A stretch of DNA of 64,000 bases from Paratinospora sagittata (lineage: Eukaryota > Streptophyta > Magnoliopsida > Ranunculales > Menispermaceae). The DNA lies in contig CM069602.1 in the NCBI GenBank assembly GCA_035771175.1, positions 11,865,116 to 11,929,115 on the forward strand, in the 5' to 3' direction. Position numbers and translations under genes: made by a program. The notes under the pieces were generated by a model, which saw nothing but the letters and a program-made list of their open reading frames with translations, did no database searches and was not told the DNA's origin. Position 1 is the first letter of the stretch, and each line of letters begins with the position of its first letter. This document shows, piece after piece, positions 12,276-24,903 of the stretch.

Positions 12276-13650
12276 TGGGAGCAACTAAACGTACACACTA
12301 ATGTTCTATCTTTTCCCACTTACTATTCTTACCCCACCTAATATTATATTTCTTTTTTTACCCCAAAAAAACTTCAAATTATCCAATCTCCCTTCCACCG
12401 TTTCATCTTCGTCTTCCAAGCACCAAACCCTAGTCGTCGTCACCACCGCCATTGCCCAAGCTTCACCGTCGTTACCCAAGCTTCCTCTCTTTGAAAATGC
12501 GAAGATCTAAGGTTGTTTTCTTATCTTAATATGATCCAAAACATCCACGTCATCGTTGTCATTTTTCTAGTCTAAAAAATTTCAAACCGAGCCCTAACTT
12601 GAAGTACCCGTCATCTTGGCCTTCTAACCCTCAAATCGAGCTCGAAAGGTATTAAATCGAAGTTCTCAACCGAAAATGGGAGGTTCAATTAGATCTTGCT
12701 GAACCTATGACCTCGGTTTGGTAGGACAGGACCAAACCAAGGTAATAAGTTCGATTGAACCCTACCGAATAGAATGCAATGGTTCAACGAGTTCGACTGA
12801 ACCTCTCGTTTTTTATCGTTTTGAAGGGGTTGCGTGTTGTAATCATATTTTTATTGCCTTAGAAGCGACATTAACCCAATTCAAAGCGTTTTTCACTTAA
12901 TTTGAACGTCGGTGTACCGTTATCTACTGATAGGCAACAATACAGTGGTCAACAGTATACCGACATACAAATAACATTAAAAACCATAAAAAATACATTC
13001 AAATGGGTTAGACAACCACCATAGCTTACTTGAAGGGCCATTGCATTGAAAACGACGAAAAACAAGAGGTTCGGTTGGGCCCCATCAAACCATTGCATTC
13101 GGTTCGGTAGAGTTCAACCAAACTTATTACCTCAGTTTGGTCCTGTCATACTGAATGAAGGTCATAAGTTTCGGTAGGATCCGACCGAACTTTCTATTTT
13201 TAGTTGTTTTCAATGGCATGACCCCAACTTAAAAACCCACCATTGTGCTTTCAAATAGTGTGAAGACCGGACATTTTGATTGCCTTAGAGTGGGTTTTTA
13301 CACACTTGAAAACCAACTTTTAAAACACATCAAAATCCTTTACAAAGAATTATTGTCTTATCAAAATGGCTTTTTAAAGTTTTTAAAGAGTGTTTAGAGG
13401 AAGAAGGGTAGGAAGATGATAATGGAAGAAGTGTTCCTGTGACAATGAACAAGGGTTTAGGGTTTAGGGGAAGAAGATGAATGGGGTTTATGGTGGGGGT
13501 AAAATTAGTAAATGCTTTGGGGTTAAGTGAAAATAAAATTTATTTGAAGGTATTTTAGACAAATCATAAAAAGGTATTGTGGAAAAAAAATTTAATTTTT
13601 TTTTGGTGGGGTAATATTAGCATTTAGTGTTGTACCTTTTGTTGCTCCCA
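12276..13650. mobile_element. Long foldback (inverted-repeat) element, non-coding
   Basis: Both ends carry the inverted terminus TGGGAGCAAC (12276-12285) / GTTGCTCCCA (13641-13650), flanked by AATTTA on each side (12270-12275, 13651-13656). The whole 1375 bp behaves as an imperfect palindrome. The block around 12715-12815, containing GACAGGACCAAACC and GCAATGGTT, recurs inverted around 13070-13165. Near the outer ends TTACCCCAC is mirrored by GTGGGGTAA. There is no transposase. Superfamily is uncertain: TIR length suggests a Mutator-like or foldback element, but a 6-bp AT-only duplication is weak evidence. Confidence 0.68.
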
Positions 13651-13656
13651 AATTTA

Positions 13657-14434
13657 AAAGAGAATGGTAATTTAATTATAAAATATTATAACTATACATA
13701 TATATTTATTAGATTATTTATTATATACCTTGAGATATGTGTAATACATACATTCAATGTAGTCATGTTGTACTTATATTATTTTATAATTAAATTAATA
13801 TTTTTCAAATTTACACGCTATTTCAATTTGCAACGTAACAATATTAAAAAAGTAAGTTCTTAGCTATGAAAAATAAAATTAATTAATTGTAAATCAATTT
13901 GGTCAAGGATGCAGTTTGTGACCATAACATGACTTTAAAATTTAAAATTAATTGTTTTCATTGAATATTCAACTAATTCTTTAGCTCGCACACGTATAAG
14001 CGCCGTTTGGAGATCACATCATGAAAAGAACGTGTAACAACCATTGAAGATTACTTCAATTTGAAGTCGAGCGCCGGCGTTAAGTGGGTTAGCGTCCAAT
14101 CGATAAATAAACGTTCTGTTAGGCTGTTGATTTCAAAGAGAAATGGGGGTGACATTAATAGCTTTTTAATTAGTTAATTAATTAACAAAAGAAATGGAGT
14201 TGTTATTAATTTATTCCAAAATCCAAACTATGACCATTTCATTGATCCAAAAAGTCAATTATCCGGAGACCATCAAAGGCCCTGTTTGCAAAATTGTATT
14301 TGAAAAAAAATGCTTCTAGAAAAAATAGTTCTGATTTGAAAAACAATTTAAGACCAGCGTGGTACAACATGTCAAAAGTGCTTTTATAACAGTATTTTAT
14401 TTGAGGATGACAGTTTGACCTTTTGACAATTAAA

Positions 14435-14471
<37 letters not shown>

Positions 14472-14511
14472 CTGTTCAATTATAATTAATAGTATAAATA
14501 AGCATAGAAAT
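13657..14511. other. AT-rich intergenic DNA with (AT)n microsatellite
   Basis: No gene recognised. A pure (AT)n tract of about 16 repeats lies at 14438-14470. The stretch near 14278-14345 (GGCCCTGTTTGCAAAATTG) may be a worn MITE end. Confidence 0.5.
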
Positions 14512-15280
14512 AAATATAACCTTACTACTAAGTGTAACTAAACAAATGTACTTGATAAGTACAAAAATATTTCAAAAGAAATTGTACCTTGCAATAGAAA
14601 ATTAGAGGTTAGTTAGGAATTTTTTGGGAATAAAATAAAAAAAATTTAGAGTTTGGGTCCTAAAGTTATTTTTATCTAGTACAGATGTTCCATAGTTTTT
14701 AAAATTATTATTTAGGTCTTCAACCAATCAACCTGTCACAAGTCAATTAAATTGTAAGTTGTCAAAGAGTACATTTAATCATTTTGTCCTTTTTATTTTA
14801 ACTATATTTTAAACTAGGGTTAAAGTAATTTAAAATGAGTTGAAATTAAAAAGTTCTTGACCGGCGATTAGACAAATCGATAACCAATCAGTGACTGAAA
14901 AGTCAACTCAATAACCGATTGATCAACTCGATCACCGATCGGTGAGTTTTCAGTATATCGTTTGGTCACCGGTAACCAACAAGTCATTTAAAGCACTTGA
15001 ATTTGTAGATCTTTACTTCATCTTTTCCAACGCATGTTGAATCACTCAAATCGAAGTTAAAACGAAAAAGTTATGGTTATTTGAAGTTTATATATCGATG
15101 GTTAACTCGGTGACTGATCGGTAATTTTTCAGTATATCGTTTGATCGATCGATAAGAAAACTTCAAATGGTCATAACTTTTTTCGTTTTAACTCCGATTT
15201 GAATGATTCAAGATGCGTTGGAAAGAGAAAGAAAATATCTACAAGATAAGTGTTTTAAGTGACTTTTAGGTCATCAGTTG

Positions 15281-16959
15281 TCACGCCTAGGTTGCACACA
15301 GTGTCCCCTACCCAAGGTGATAGACACCTCCTACAGAGCGTACCCCAGCCATTATGGACCCATAATATTGTCCCATCTCGGCCAGCCACTCCACACAAGG
15401 ACGCCGATCACCGAGATCATTTGTCTCCACTATTTATCATGAATAGTGCAGGGCCTCCCCAGAATCGAACTCGAGACCTCCCTTAAGGAGTTTGATTTCG
15501 TATTCTAAGTAACCACTAAGCCAATGGTTCAGTGGCTACTCAGAATGCGAAATTAGACTCTTTAAGGGAGGTCTCGAGTTCGATTATGGGGGAGGCCCTG
15601 CACTATTCATGATGAATAGTAGGGACAAATGATCTCGGTGACCGGCGTCCTTGTGTGGCGTGGCTGGCCGAGATGGGACAATATTATGGGTCCATAATGA
15701 CTGGAGTACGCCCTGAAAATTGGGGTACTCATTACCCTGGGTAGGGGGCACTGCGGTGCAACCCGGGCGTGACACTATACATAAGTCTCGCCCAGCCACG
15801 CCACACAAGGACGCCGGACACTGATATCATGGATCCATAATATTGTCCCATCTCGGCCAGCCACGCCACACAAGGACGCCGGTCACCGAGTTCATTTGTC
15901 CCACTATTTGTGTTGAATAGTGGGACAAATGATCTCGGTGACCGGCGTCCCTGTGTGGCGTGGCTGGCCGAGATGGGGCAATATTATGGATCCATAATGG
16001 CTGGGGTACGCTCTGTATGAGGTGCCAATCACCCTGGGTAGGGGAACCCGGGCGTGACAAAAAGGCCTTATGTATACATAAGGATTTTTTGTTATGTCCG
16101 GGTTGCACTGCAGTGCCCCATACCCAGGGTGATGAGTACCCTAATCTCCAGGGCGTACTTCAGCCATTATGGACCCATAATATTGTCCCATCTCGGCCAG
16201 CCACGCCACACAAGGACGCCGGTCACCGAAATCATTTGTCTCCGTTATTCACTCATGAATAATGCAGGGCCTCCCCCAGAATCGAACTCGAGACCTCCCT
16301 TAAGGAGTCTAATTTCGCATTCTGAGTAGCCACTGTATTCATGAGTGAATAACGGAGACAAATGATTTCGGTGACCGGCGTCCTTGCGTGGCGTGACTGG
16401 CCGAGATGGGACAATATTATGGGTCCATAATGGCTGAAGTATACTCTGTAGGAGGTGCCCATCACCCTGGGTAGGGGGCACTGTGTGCAACCCAAGCATG
16501 ACAATGGTTCAGTGGCTACTCAGAATGCGAAATTAGACTCCCGAATGGAGGTCTCGAGTTCGATTCTGGGGGAGACCCTGCGCTATTCATGAGTGAATAG
16601 TGGGGACAAATGATCTCGGTGACCGGCGTCCTTGTGTGGCGTGGCTGGCCGAGATGGGACAATATTATGGGTCCATAATGGCTAGAGTACGCCCTGGAGA
16701 TTGGGGTACTCATCACCCTGGGTAGGGGGCACTGCGGTGCAACCCGGGCATGACAAAAAGGCCTTATATATACATAAGGTCTTTTTGTCACGCCCGGGTT
16801 GCACACAATGGCCCCTACTATGGGCACCTCCTACAGAGCTTACCCCAGTCATTATGGACTCATAATATTGTCTCATCTCGGCCAGCCACGCCACACAACG
16901 ACGCCGGTCACCGAGATCATTTATCCCTACTATTCATGATGAATAGTAGGGACAAATGA
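15281..16959. repeat. Cluster of SINE-like units joined head-to-head and tail-to-tail
   Basis: A unit of about 250 bp occurs about eight to nine times, alternating strands. Full copies are 15281-15523 (-), 15523-15773 (+), 16096-16336 (-) and 16504-16753 (+). Headless copies lie near 15794-15908 (-), 15914-16058 (+), 16337-16503 (+) and 16792-16935 (-). The head resembles a tRNA-derived pol III promoter: box A-like TGGTTCAGTGGCTA and box B-like GAGTTCGATTCTGG. Tails abut through a roughly 40-bp palindrome (TGACAAAAAGGCCTTAT and its mirror, near 16058 and 16752). Headless copies abut at ATTCATGATGAAT-type palindromes. A single dispersed copy exists at 36081. Open frames through it are repeat translations, not genes. 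Confidence 0.65.
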
Positions 16960-19819
16960 TGTCACGACCCACTATACGTGACGTCATGACCGGCACGGGA
17001 ACCTCCGAGTATACCCTCCATCGGTACACCCGACGTCCCGTCAGCCTAACATACATATACGAATCCCCAAAAAAAGAAATGAAAGTGCATCATTAACATC
17101 CAACTATCATGATCATAATGAAATAAAATATCACTTCTCCAAAGTTTACAAACATAAAATTTCAGAGTCTTCAAAATGATGCAAAACCCAACACATCCCA
17201 ACTATGTGTTAAATATACGACTACTAGGTGTTATCATGTACATAATTATCAAAATACAAAACTAAATGTACAACACCTACATGAAACAAAAACAAGGGAC
17301 GCTCCGCAGTCAAGCCTTCCCTTTTCCTTTTCTATCAGATCCTGAAAGAAGATGGTGAGGTATGAGCTACAGCCAGCTCAGTGAATGTTATTTACAAGTG
17401 GCATATACGTGCATTTATAAAACATGGTAAGATCATAAAACAGTTGAAATATCATGATGACGAAATATATTACATACATGCTAACATAATGCATCAAGTC
17501 ATACATAAGACGATGCATAACATTTTGTAGTCATGCTCATGCAATCCTAACACCTCCTGAGTATGGGGGTTTCAAGGTCTGGTGCGCGACACACAGCGCC
17601 CGAACACACACACAATACTCGTATTCTAATAGGGTTTATGGGGTCGTGCAGCACGTAGGATTAATTTAAACAAACCTACCCATACACAAGGCATAAAACC
17701 CTCTGCCAGGTACACAACTGGGATCGCCGCTAGACTTACGATAATTCCCAAAAAGAGGAAATTCCAACTAGGAGCCTCAACCCAAATTGTCATCCCAATG
17801 AAATATGCTCAAATGTATTTCATGGAATATTAAAACATGCATACCATTATACATAAGCATTTAAAACATTTCTATAATACAATGCCACATATAAATAATC
17901 CAAAAGTAAAAGAACACTCACACTTGATTGGCTAAGTCTAGCCAATCCAATTGCCAAAACTCTCCAATTGACTAAACGGGTTCAAGATCAATCACAAGAC
18001 CTGGAAATAACATGGTTCACACAACTGAAAATCAGTCATAAAGTGTGTCAAAACCCCATGTTCAAACCCAATCTAAAGTCAATTAGATTCTAAATTGATT
18101 ACCCCCTTGAGCCAATTTCCATATTGCCCAACTTGATCATTTTAGACTCAATTAAACTAAGATTGACCTAAATTGAATGTAATAGGGTGATCCCATGATC
18201 CAACCACTAATATACATGAAATTCAATTATAATTAGGGTCAATTAGACTATACATCAAGTCAATTTCATCAATTGACTAAGTCTTGGTCAAAATCCCCAA
18301 TTAGGCCAATATAAAACATAAGGTCAAAATGAACTAAGTCATATCAATTTAACATAGGTCTTAACATTTTAAACCCATGATTCTACTTAATTTGGGTCCA
18401 ATTAAACAATCCCCAAGTCAATTTCACAAATTGACTTGCTTTGGGTGAAAACTCCCAATTTGGGCAAAATCCCCAAATTACATGCAAAATTACCAAATAC
18501 TTAGCCTAGATCAAAATTAGTCAATCTTAGGGTATTCATTATGTGAACCCACTGAATTCAATCATCAAACAACTCTAATCATGTCCAATTAGACCTACAT
18601 TGCATAATTTTCCAGATTTTATATCAAGAGCATCAAAAGCCCCAAATCTGGAAATTTTCATACATATGCCCTATTGCCAATTTTACACTAGGGCACCATG
18701 TTCAACCATGAATTTTACTGATCTTGCAACATGGAATCATCCACAATGGCCACTAGATCAACATAGTTGACATGCAAACATTTTGAAAAAGTCTAAGGCC
18801 ATAAACTAAGTTTAGGTCATTTGAACTAAACCTTCCAATTTCTTGCTAGAAATCGGGGCTTTCACCATTAGTGCACTCCTTACACTCTCTAATCACACAT
18901 ATGTGATATGCAAGACTCAACTCCAACTTTGGTCTTCCACCCATCCAAGGTTCATCACAATGCATGCATCAATCAAAATGAAACCCTCATGCTCAAAATA
19001 AAACTATCATGCAACTAATAGGGAGATTCAAGGAAGAAATGGAGGAAAAATACAAACCTTAGGTGTTCTTGAGCAAGAAATCACCAAACCCTAACTTTCC
19101 CCTCCTTTTCTCCTCTCCAGCACCTTTCCTTCTTTTCTGGCTGAGAAATGAGCAAATGAGCCTAAAATCCCGTTTTGGTTGCTTAAATAGATAAGCTTAG
19201 GCCCACAACTAAAAGTTGCCAAAATTGTCAAAAACCCAGATTTCCTGTTACAATACTTTCACTTAGATAGTCCATTTCTTACAAAATACGCACGAGTTTA
19301 ACATCTTGACCGTTCAAACGTTGAATGAGTAAGTTATAAACATTCTGGTAAACTTTAGGCTCAATCCAACGGTGGGATTGTGACATCTAACTGTTTGATC
19401 AAAACTGCGTAAGAAAATCCCAGAATCCGTGAAACAGTGTTTTGGGCGTTATAACTCAAATTAGGTAACTCCAATTAAGATCTTGACCGTTCATAATGAA
19501 GATCTATCATATAAGAATTAGCTGACAAAATTTCAGCCCAATCAGACAACGGATCTAGGAGATCAAACCATTGATGTAAGTTGTGACAGAAATAGAAAGC
19601 TCCACTGGATCCAAAACACCGTTTTTGAAATGTTTTGACGTCGAACGGGTCTCCGATGGTTCCGAAATTTCATGCGTACCCTTTATGACCTAAAATCATG
19701 CAAAGACACTCGAACTTACGTACTTCGAGCATCAAAATACATATACACATACGTATACAAATACGTATACGGGTACACTATGGGTCAAAATGACGTCACC
19801 TAAAGGCACGGGTGCTACA
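16960..19819 (-). mobile_element. Solo LTR of a Ty3/gypsy-type element
   Basis: Plus-strand ends are TGTCACGACCC and GGTGCTACA, flanked by the 5-bp duplication AATGA (16955-16959 and 19820-19824). It interrupts a SINE-like unit whose sequence resumes exactly after the duplication (GGGACAAATGA, then AATGATCTCGGTGACC). At 2860 bp it has no internal coding region, primer-binding site or polypurine tract. The terminus (GGGTCGTGACA in sense) matches the family of the chromovirus LTR at 38034 and the LTR pieces at 50038 and 52217, so sense is probably the minus strand. Recombination between two LTRs best explains it. Confidence 0.82.
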
Positions 19820-21335
19820 AATGATCTCGGTGACCGGTCCCTAGTGATTGGAAAGTTAGTTAAACCACCCGATGTTGGAGATCTTTTCTTCTTCTTTTCA
19901 ACGCATCTTGAATCACTCGAGTTAAAACGAAAAAGTTATGACCATTTGAAGTTTTCTTATTAATCGGTCACCAATTGATCGGTAAAACGATATACCAAAA
20001 ATCCCGATCGGTCACCGAATTGACCAAAAAATCACCGATTGGTCACAAAGGTGATCGATCAGTGACCGATTGATAGGCAAATTTCAAATGACCATAACTT
20101 TTTCGTTTTAAATCCGATTAAAATGATTCAAGATGTGTTGGAAAGAAAAAGAAAAGATCTACAACACCGGGTGGTTTACTGATTTTCCAATCACTGGTGA
20201 CCGAAAATTGGTGATTTTATATACATTGAGTGTTTAACAGCCACTGGACCGGTCACCGGTGACCGAAAAGTCACTTAAAGCACATTGATTTGTAGAACTT
20301 TTCTTTTTCTTTCCAACGCATCTTGAATCACTTAAATCGGAATTAAAACGAAAAGATTATGACCATTTGAAGTTTTCTTATTGATCAGTCAAACAATATA
20401 CCGAAAAATCACCAATCAGTCACCGAGTTGATCGAAAAATCACTGATCGGTTACCGAGCTGACCCATCGGTGACCAATCGATATGCAAACTTCAAATGAC
20501 CATAAATTTTTCGTTTTAACTCTGATTTTTGTGATTCAAGATGCGCTGGAAAGAGGAAGCGAAGATATACAAATCCAAGTGCTTTAAATGACTTTTTGGT
20601 TATCGATGATAGGTCCGGTGCCTGTTTAACGCTCGATGTATGTAAAATTACCAATTTTGGGTCACCGGTGACCTATCCCCGATCATCGGAAAGTCAGTTA
20701 AACCGCCCGGTGTTGTAGATCTTTTCTTCTTCTTTCCAACACATCTTGAATCATTCAAATCAGAGTTAAAACGAAATAGTTATGACAATTTGAAGTTTTC
20801 TTACCGATTGGACAAACGATATACCAAAAAGCACTGAATTGACCCATCGATATACAAATTTTAAATGACTATAACTTTTTTGTTTTCACTCCGATTTGAG
20901 TAACTCAACATGCGCCAGAAAGAGGAAGCAAAGATCTACAAATTCAGGTGTTTTAAATGACTTTTTGATCATTAGTGACCAAACAATATATCGAAAAACT
21001 CACCGATCGATGATCGAGTTGATCGATCGGTTGCTAAGTTGACTTTTCGGTCACTAATCGGTTACCAATTTGTCTGGTCGCCGGTAAAAGACATTTTAAT
21101 TTCAACTCCTTTTGAATTACTTTAACCCTAGATTAAAAGATGGTTAAAATAAAAGGATAAAATAGTCAAATATACTCTTTGATAACCTACAATTTGATTG
21201 ACTTGGGACAACTTAATTGGTTAAAGATCTAAATGGTAATTTTGAAAACTATGTATGAGATCTCTCCACTAGATAAAAATAACTCTAAAAATCTCATAAA
21301 ATAATAAGGTTAAAGTAGTAAGGTTAGATTTGGTA

Positions 21336-22524
21336 TTTTAAAGAACTAATAAGGGCATAATAGGTTACCGTTTAAACGCAAACATGGTATCGCATTTGCA
21401 AAATGCAGATATTTGCGATTGGAAACACAGGCGCGGGATGCCCAAACAATTATTTTCCCTCGTTTGGTGAATTTTCACGGCAAACTTCGTTTGTGCTGCA
21501 CGGCCAAACGGGGTCAAGTCCCAATAAGAAGCACTGGCTATCGGCCCTATACTTGGCCACCCTGTACCTATATCATATATGTATGAAAAATGTTAAAGTA
21601 ATGCTTATTTTATATATTTAAGGTATATATTATTATTAATGTATTATTATTTAATCTTAAATTATATACTAATACATAATTTAAGATAATTTAATAATAT
21701 ATAAAAGTAATGTACTAAATGAATGTCAATGTAATATTATTTTGTATGTGTAGTGTTATGAAAATACTTAATTAGATGCTTATGTTTTAATTTTAGAAGT
21801 AATATTTTGGGCTAGCTCTAAAGCGTTTGCTACTGAGTCAAAAATAAAAATAACAGCTTGTTACTAAAACTCTCAATTTAAAAACTTCATCACTAAAGCA
21901 ACGTGAAGGAGAGATCACAAACATAGTCCAATAATCTACATTCAAAGTGCAACTTTTAACTTTTACTAAATCATCTTTCATCATTTTAACAGTACCCCCA
22001 CAGTTTTTTTTTTTCCTTTTTTTTGTCTTTGATTATGGGTATAGCCGTTAACTCCTTTGCGGGGTGATACTATTTTGAAGTCAAGAACGACATGAATATG
22101 GGCACGAACTTGAACTTGAAATCGAGATCTTGTCCTTAACCACAGCCTATACATCGTTACACAATCAACAAAGCTATCTAACTTTAGGTCCCACTAATTT
22201 TTACTACATCGCCTCTAACGCTCCACCATCAAACAAACAAAAAACTCATTATTACATTAAACGATGTTTAAGTTGTTAAATTTGCAATCCTTCAAAAACA
22301 AGATAAAAATGATCAAATTAATCCCCCACATAATACCAAAAATAAAAGGATCAATATAAATATATCATTCAACATCAACGAGTGATATGTCACACCAATT
22401 AATACAGGCAGATCATCATACACTTATTATTCTAAATAATTATGACCCAACACAAATACATGCATACATAATTAAATCCTACATTCAAATCACACCAACA
22501 CACACTCTCAAAACACCCATTTCT
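21336..22524. other. Intergenic DNA downstream of the DMP gene
   Basis: AT-rich, no recognised gene. The last few hundred bases before 22525 are presumably the 3' UTR and terminator region of the leftward DMP gene. A GC-richer stretch near 21400-21560 has no recognisable domain. Confidence 0.45.
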
Positions 22525-23226
22525 TCAAGCACTCATGCAACCTATTCCATACCTAGTAGTCGGAAACACAAGAAACAGCCCACTACACACAATCCCCACC
22601 ATCAAAGGAAAACTCTCCATAACTTCATCCATCTCCTTAACATGCCCGGGAAACAAACAATCCGTCACCCTATGATCCGAGAACGCAATTGCCACAAATA
22701 CCATTACAGACATGAGAGCATGAACAAAATCCGTTAACCCGACTTTATACTGCTCGTCCTTCGGGACCTCCACGCCGAGCCCCGGCTTAAAAACGGCCAG
22801 CCCCCTCGGCGTCACGAAGCCATAATACACCTTCCCGTCTGACCCTTTAAAACTATCCGTGAAATGGAAGAAGAAGCAAGATAGAGTGCATATGCCCAAG
22901 AGGACATTGATCATTAGAGTGCTTACCGGAGAGCACTGGCCCTTGCCATAAACCGAAGGGAGAACCATCTCGAAGGTGAGGAGCGTGCCAGTGGGAAGGA
23001 AGTTGACAAGCATCGAGGTCTTGGAGAGGGTCTTTTGAACGCCTTTCGCCACAGCTCTGCGTTTCCGGCCGGGTTCTCCTCTTGCGGGCTCTCCAATGTT
23101 TGTCCGGTTTTCGGGAGGGGGAGAAGATGGGTAGAGAGAGGGAGATGTGATGGTGTTGTCTTGTGGGGGTGACGTTGGTGTTGCATTGTAGATTTTGATT
23201 CCAATTTCATCTTGCTGTTGCTCCAT
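22525..23226 (-). CDS. DMP: DUF679 domain membrane protein, DMP8/DMP9 type
   Basis: Intronless, 233 residues, as usual for DMP genes. DMP proteins are small plant-specific four-pass membrane proteins; DMP8/DMP9 of Arabidopsis and maize DMP act in sperm at gamete fusion, and their loss yields maternal haploids. Visible features are a variable Pro/Ser-rich N terminus after GIKIYNATP, a basic stretch GRKRRAVAKGVQKTLSKTSML, TM1 (NFLPTGTLLTFEMVLPS), TM2 (MINVLLGICTLSCFFFHFTDSFKG), TM3 (HALMSVMVFVAIAFSDHRV) and TM4 (PLMVGIVCSGLFLVFPTTRYGIG). The segment FTDSFKGSDGKVYYGFVTPRGLAV and the FPTTRYG end are the most conserved family signatures. Start is the ATG at 23226 (MEQQQDEIG); upstream in-frame codons lack ATG. 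Placement in the DMP8/9 subgroup rests on remembered similarity (GI-IY-ATP start, MVGIVCS). Confidence 0.93.
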   Translation of the reverse strand: MEQQQDEIGIKIYNATPTSPPQDNTITSPSLYPSSPPPENRTNIGEPARGEPGRKRRAVAKGVQKTLSKTSMLVNFLPTGTLLTFEMVLPSVYGKGQCSPVSTLMINVLLGICTLSCFFFHFTDSFKGSDGKVYYGFVTPRGLAVFKPGLGVEVPKDEQYKVGLTDFVHALMSVMVFVAIAFSDHRVTDCLFPGHVKEMDEVMESFPLMVGIVCSGLFLVFPTTRYGIGCMSA

Positions 23227-24903
23227 TTTCAAAGGAAGAACAGAGGAAAACAGAGGAGAAGATGAAATTGGAATGAGAGTTAGAGAGAGTTTGGAGAGAG
23301 AAGTTGGGTTTAATATGAATTGACGAGTTTGGTTTTTAACTTGAAACCAACCGTCACCATAACGATTACTTCAACAACGACTATTTGAAGTCAGTATCCT
23401 GTACTCCAGGAGCTGGTTACTCTATTCCACATCTCGTTTTTTATCCAATTCAATATTATGCAAGTTTTAATTGCATTGCAACATATTTTTTTTTGTATCT
23501 TAATAGAAGATGCGAGGAGGACTGGTAAAATAATACTATACTTGACTGTCCTACTTTATTTTCCTTTTTTTTTTCCAAATCAAGGGATTTTATTTTTTTA
23601 ATTTTTAAAATATATATTCTATTTTATTTTGTAAAAAGTAAAATAAAGGCCAAAAATCTGTCATAAAGGATAAAAATCCCAATCTGAAAGCTTTTTTTTT
23701 TTGTTTTTTAATTTTATTTTAATAAACTTATTCTCTTTTATATTAAAAATTAAATTAAATGATAAAAAGTTTACAGAGGTAAAATTATTTATTATTTATT
23801 TGAACATATTTGTTCTGTTTTTATTTTAATAATTCTCAAATAGATGTTAAACATTTAACCAAAAAAATAGACGTTAAATTTTTTTCAAATTCAAAGTTTT
23901 TTTTTTAATTTGCAAATATTTATTCTAGTTTTGTTTAATTATATTCAAATAGAAGTTAAAAATTTGTCTAATTCAGTTTTTTTATTCCATTAATTTTAGA
24001 TATTTATCCTCTTTTTATTTTATAAAACTAAAATGAAGAGTAAAAAATAAAATAATGGATAAAAAACTTCATCATTTTTTATTTTCATTTAATTGTTTTA
24101 TTTTATTTGGAAAAAGGAATAAAGGGTGGAAAACTAAAATACACAGTAAAAATGTCCAATTTAATTTTTTTAAAATTTTATTATATTTTAACTATTTATT
24201 TACTTGTATTTTATGAAAATTTAAATAAAGATAAAAACTTTCCCATTTAGAAGTTTTTTTTTTTAACTATTTTAATTTAAAATAAATCACTCTTTCAATA
24301 ACATATTCTAGGAAAGCAACATGTATTTTAATAACATAATTCTTTTAACCACTCAAGTTCAGTTGCAAATTTTTAAAAACATTATGTTTATTATCCATGC
24401 CATTCATTATATGCACTCTTAAAACTCATTTATTTTCTTAGAACAGGTTCAATCAATGTGCCAAAAATCTTCACATTAAAACTGAAACATTCAACCTAGT
24501 TTTGTCCGGGAGAAACATAAAGAGGGGCAGCTTTTTTTTTTTTTTTCACCACTAATCAGTATCTCCCATATTCCTCATTTCTTGGCACCAAAATAGATAC
24601 AAGAGAGATAAACTTTCTCCCTTACTCCTTAGTACCAAAATCTAACAAAACAGTATTGATATAAGAGCTTTTTCCTGTGGGAGGAAATAGACCATGAGAG
24701 CCTAGAGGTAGTGTCATTGATGTGTATGCTTAGGTTCAAAGCGGATAATATCTAATTGATTGAATATAATGTGACGACAATGAATATGATGAAAAATATA
24801 ATAGAAACTATGTCATCTCATCACTATTGCATTGCCTCAAATCATATGACCTTTGATCATCATTTATAGTATAATAGGAGGAGCACACTCTCAGTTCCCA
24901 TAG
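23227..24903. other. DMP promoter side and AT-rich intergenic DNA
   Basis: Immediately upstream of the DMP start, a CT-rich minus-strand leader (about 23230-23310) resembles a 5' UTR. From about 23,550 to 24,270 the DNA is extremely AT-rich, with loosely reiterated units (ATTTTATTTT..AAAATAAAG..AAAAAT), possibly a decayed tandem repeat. No gene recognised. Confidence 0.45.

Larger units (their letters stand above)
14512..21335. repeat. Large composite inverted-repeat array with nested insertions
   Basis: The outer arms are inverted copies. About 14,640-14,860, with CTAGTACAGATG and AACTAGGGTTAAAGTAATT, pairs with about 21,090-21,310, with AATTACTTTAACCCTAGATT and CACTAGATAAAAATAAC; weaker similarity extends to about 14,512 and 21,335. 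Inside, a 60-bp module, recognisable by TTAAAACGAAAAAGTTATG or its complement, occurs at least eight times in alternating orientation: + near 15029, - near 15157, + 19899, - 20077, + 20306, - 20489, + 20737, - 20855. The modules are separated by ACCGATCGGTGACCGA-like palindromes. A SINE-like cluster and a solo LTR sit in the middle. No coding capacity is seen. Confidence 0.72.

Noticed and set aside
14438..14470. Long AT tract as a matrix-attachment site or origin
   Set aside because: A simple dinucleotide repeat in AT-rich plant DNA; no further motif.
15259..16959. Several open frames of 70-100 codons on both strands in the SINE-like cluster
   Set aside because: They are translations of one repeat unit in both orientations, with no domain and no consistent start, so not genes.
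22387..22737. 116-codon plus-strand frame over the DMP 3' end
   Set aside because: It is antisense to DMP, half of it lies in the 3' flank, and its composition is low complexity; a shadow frame.
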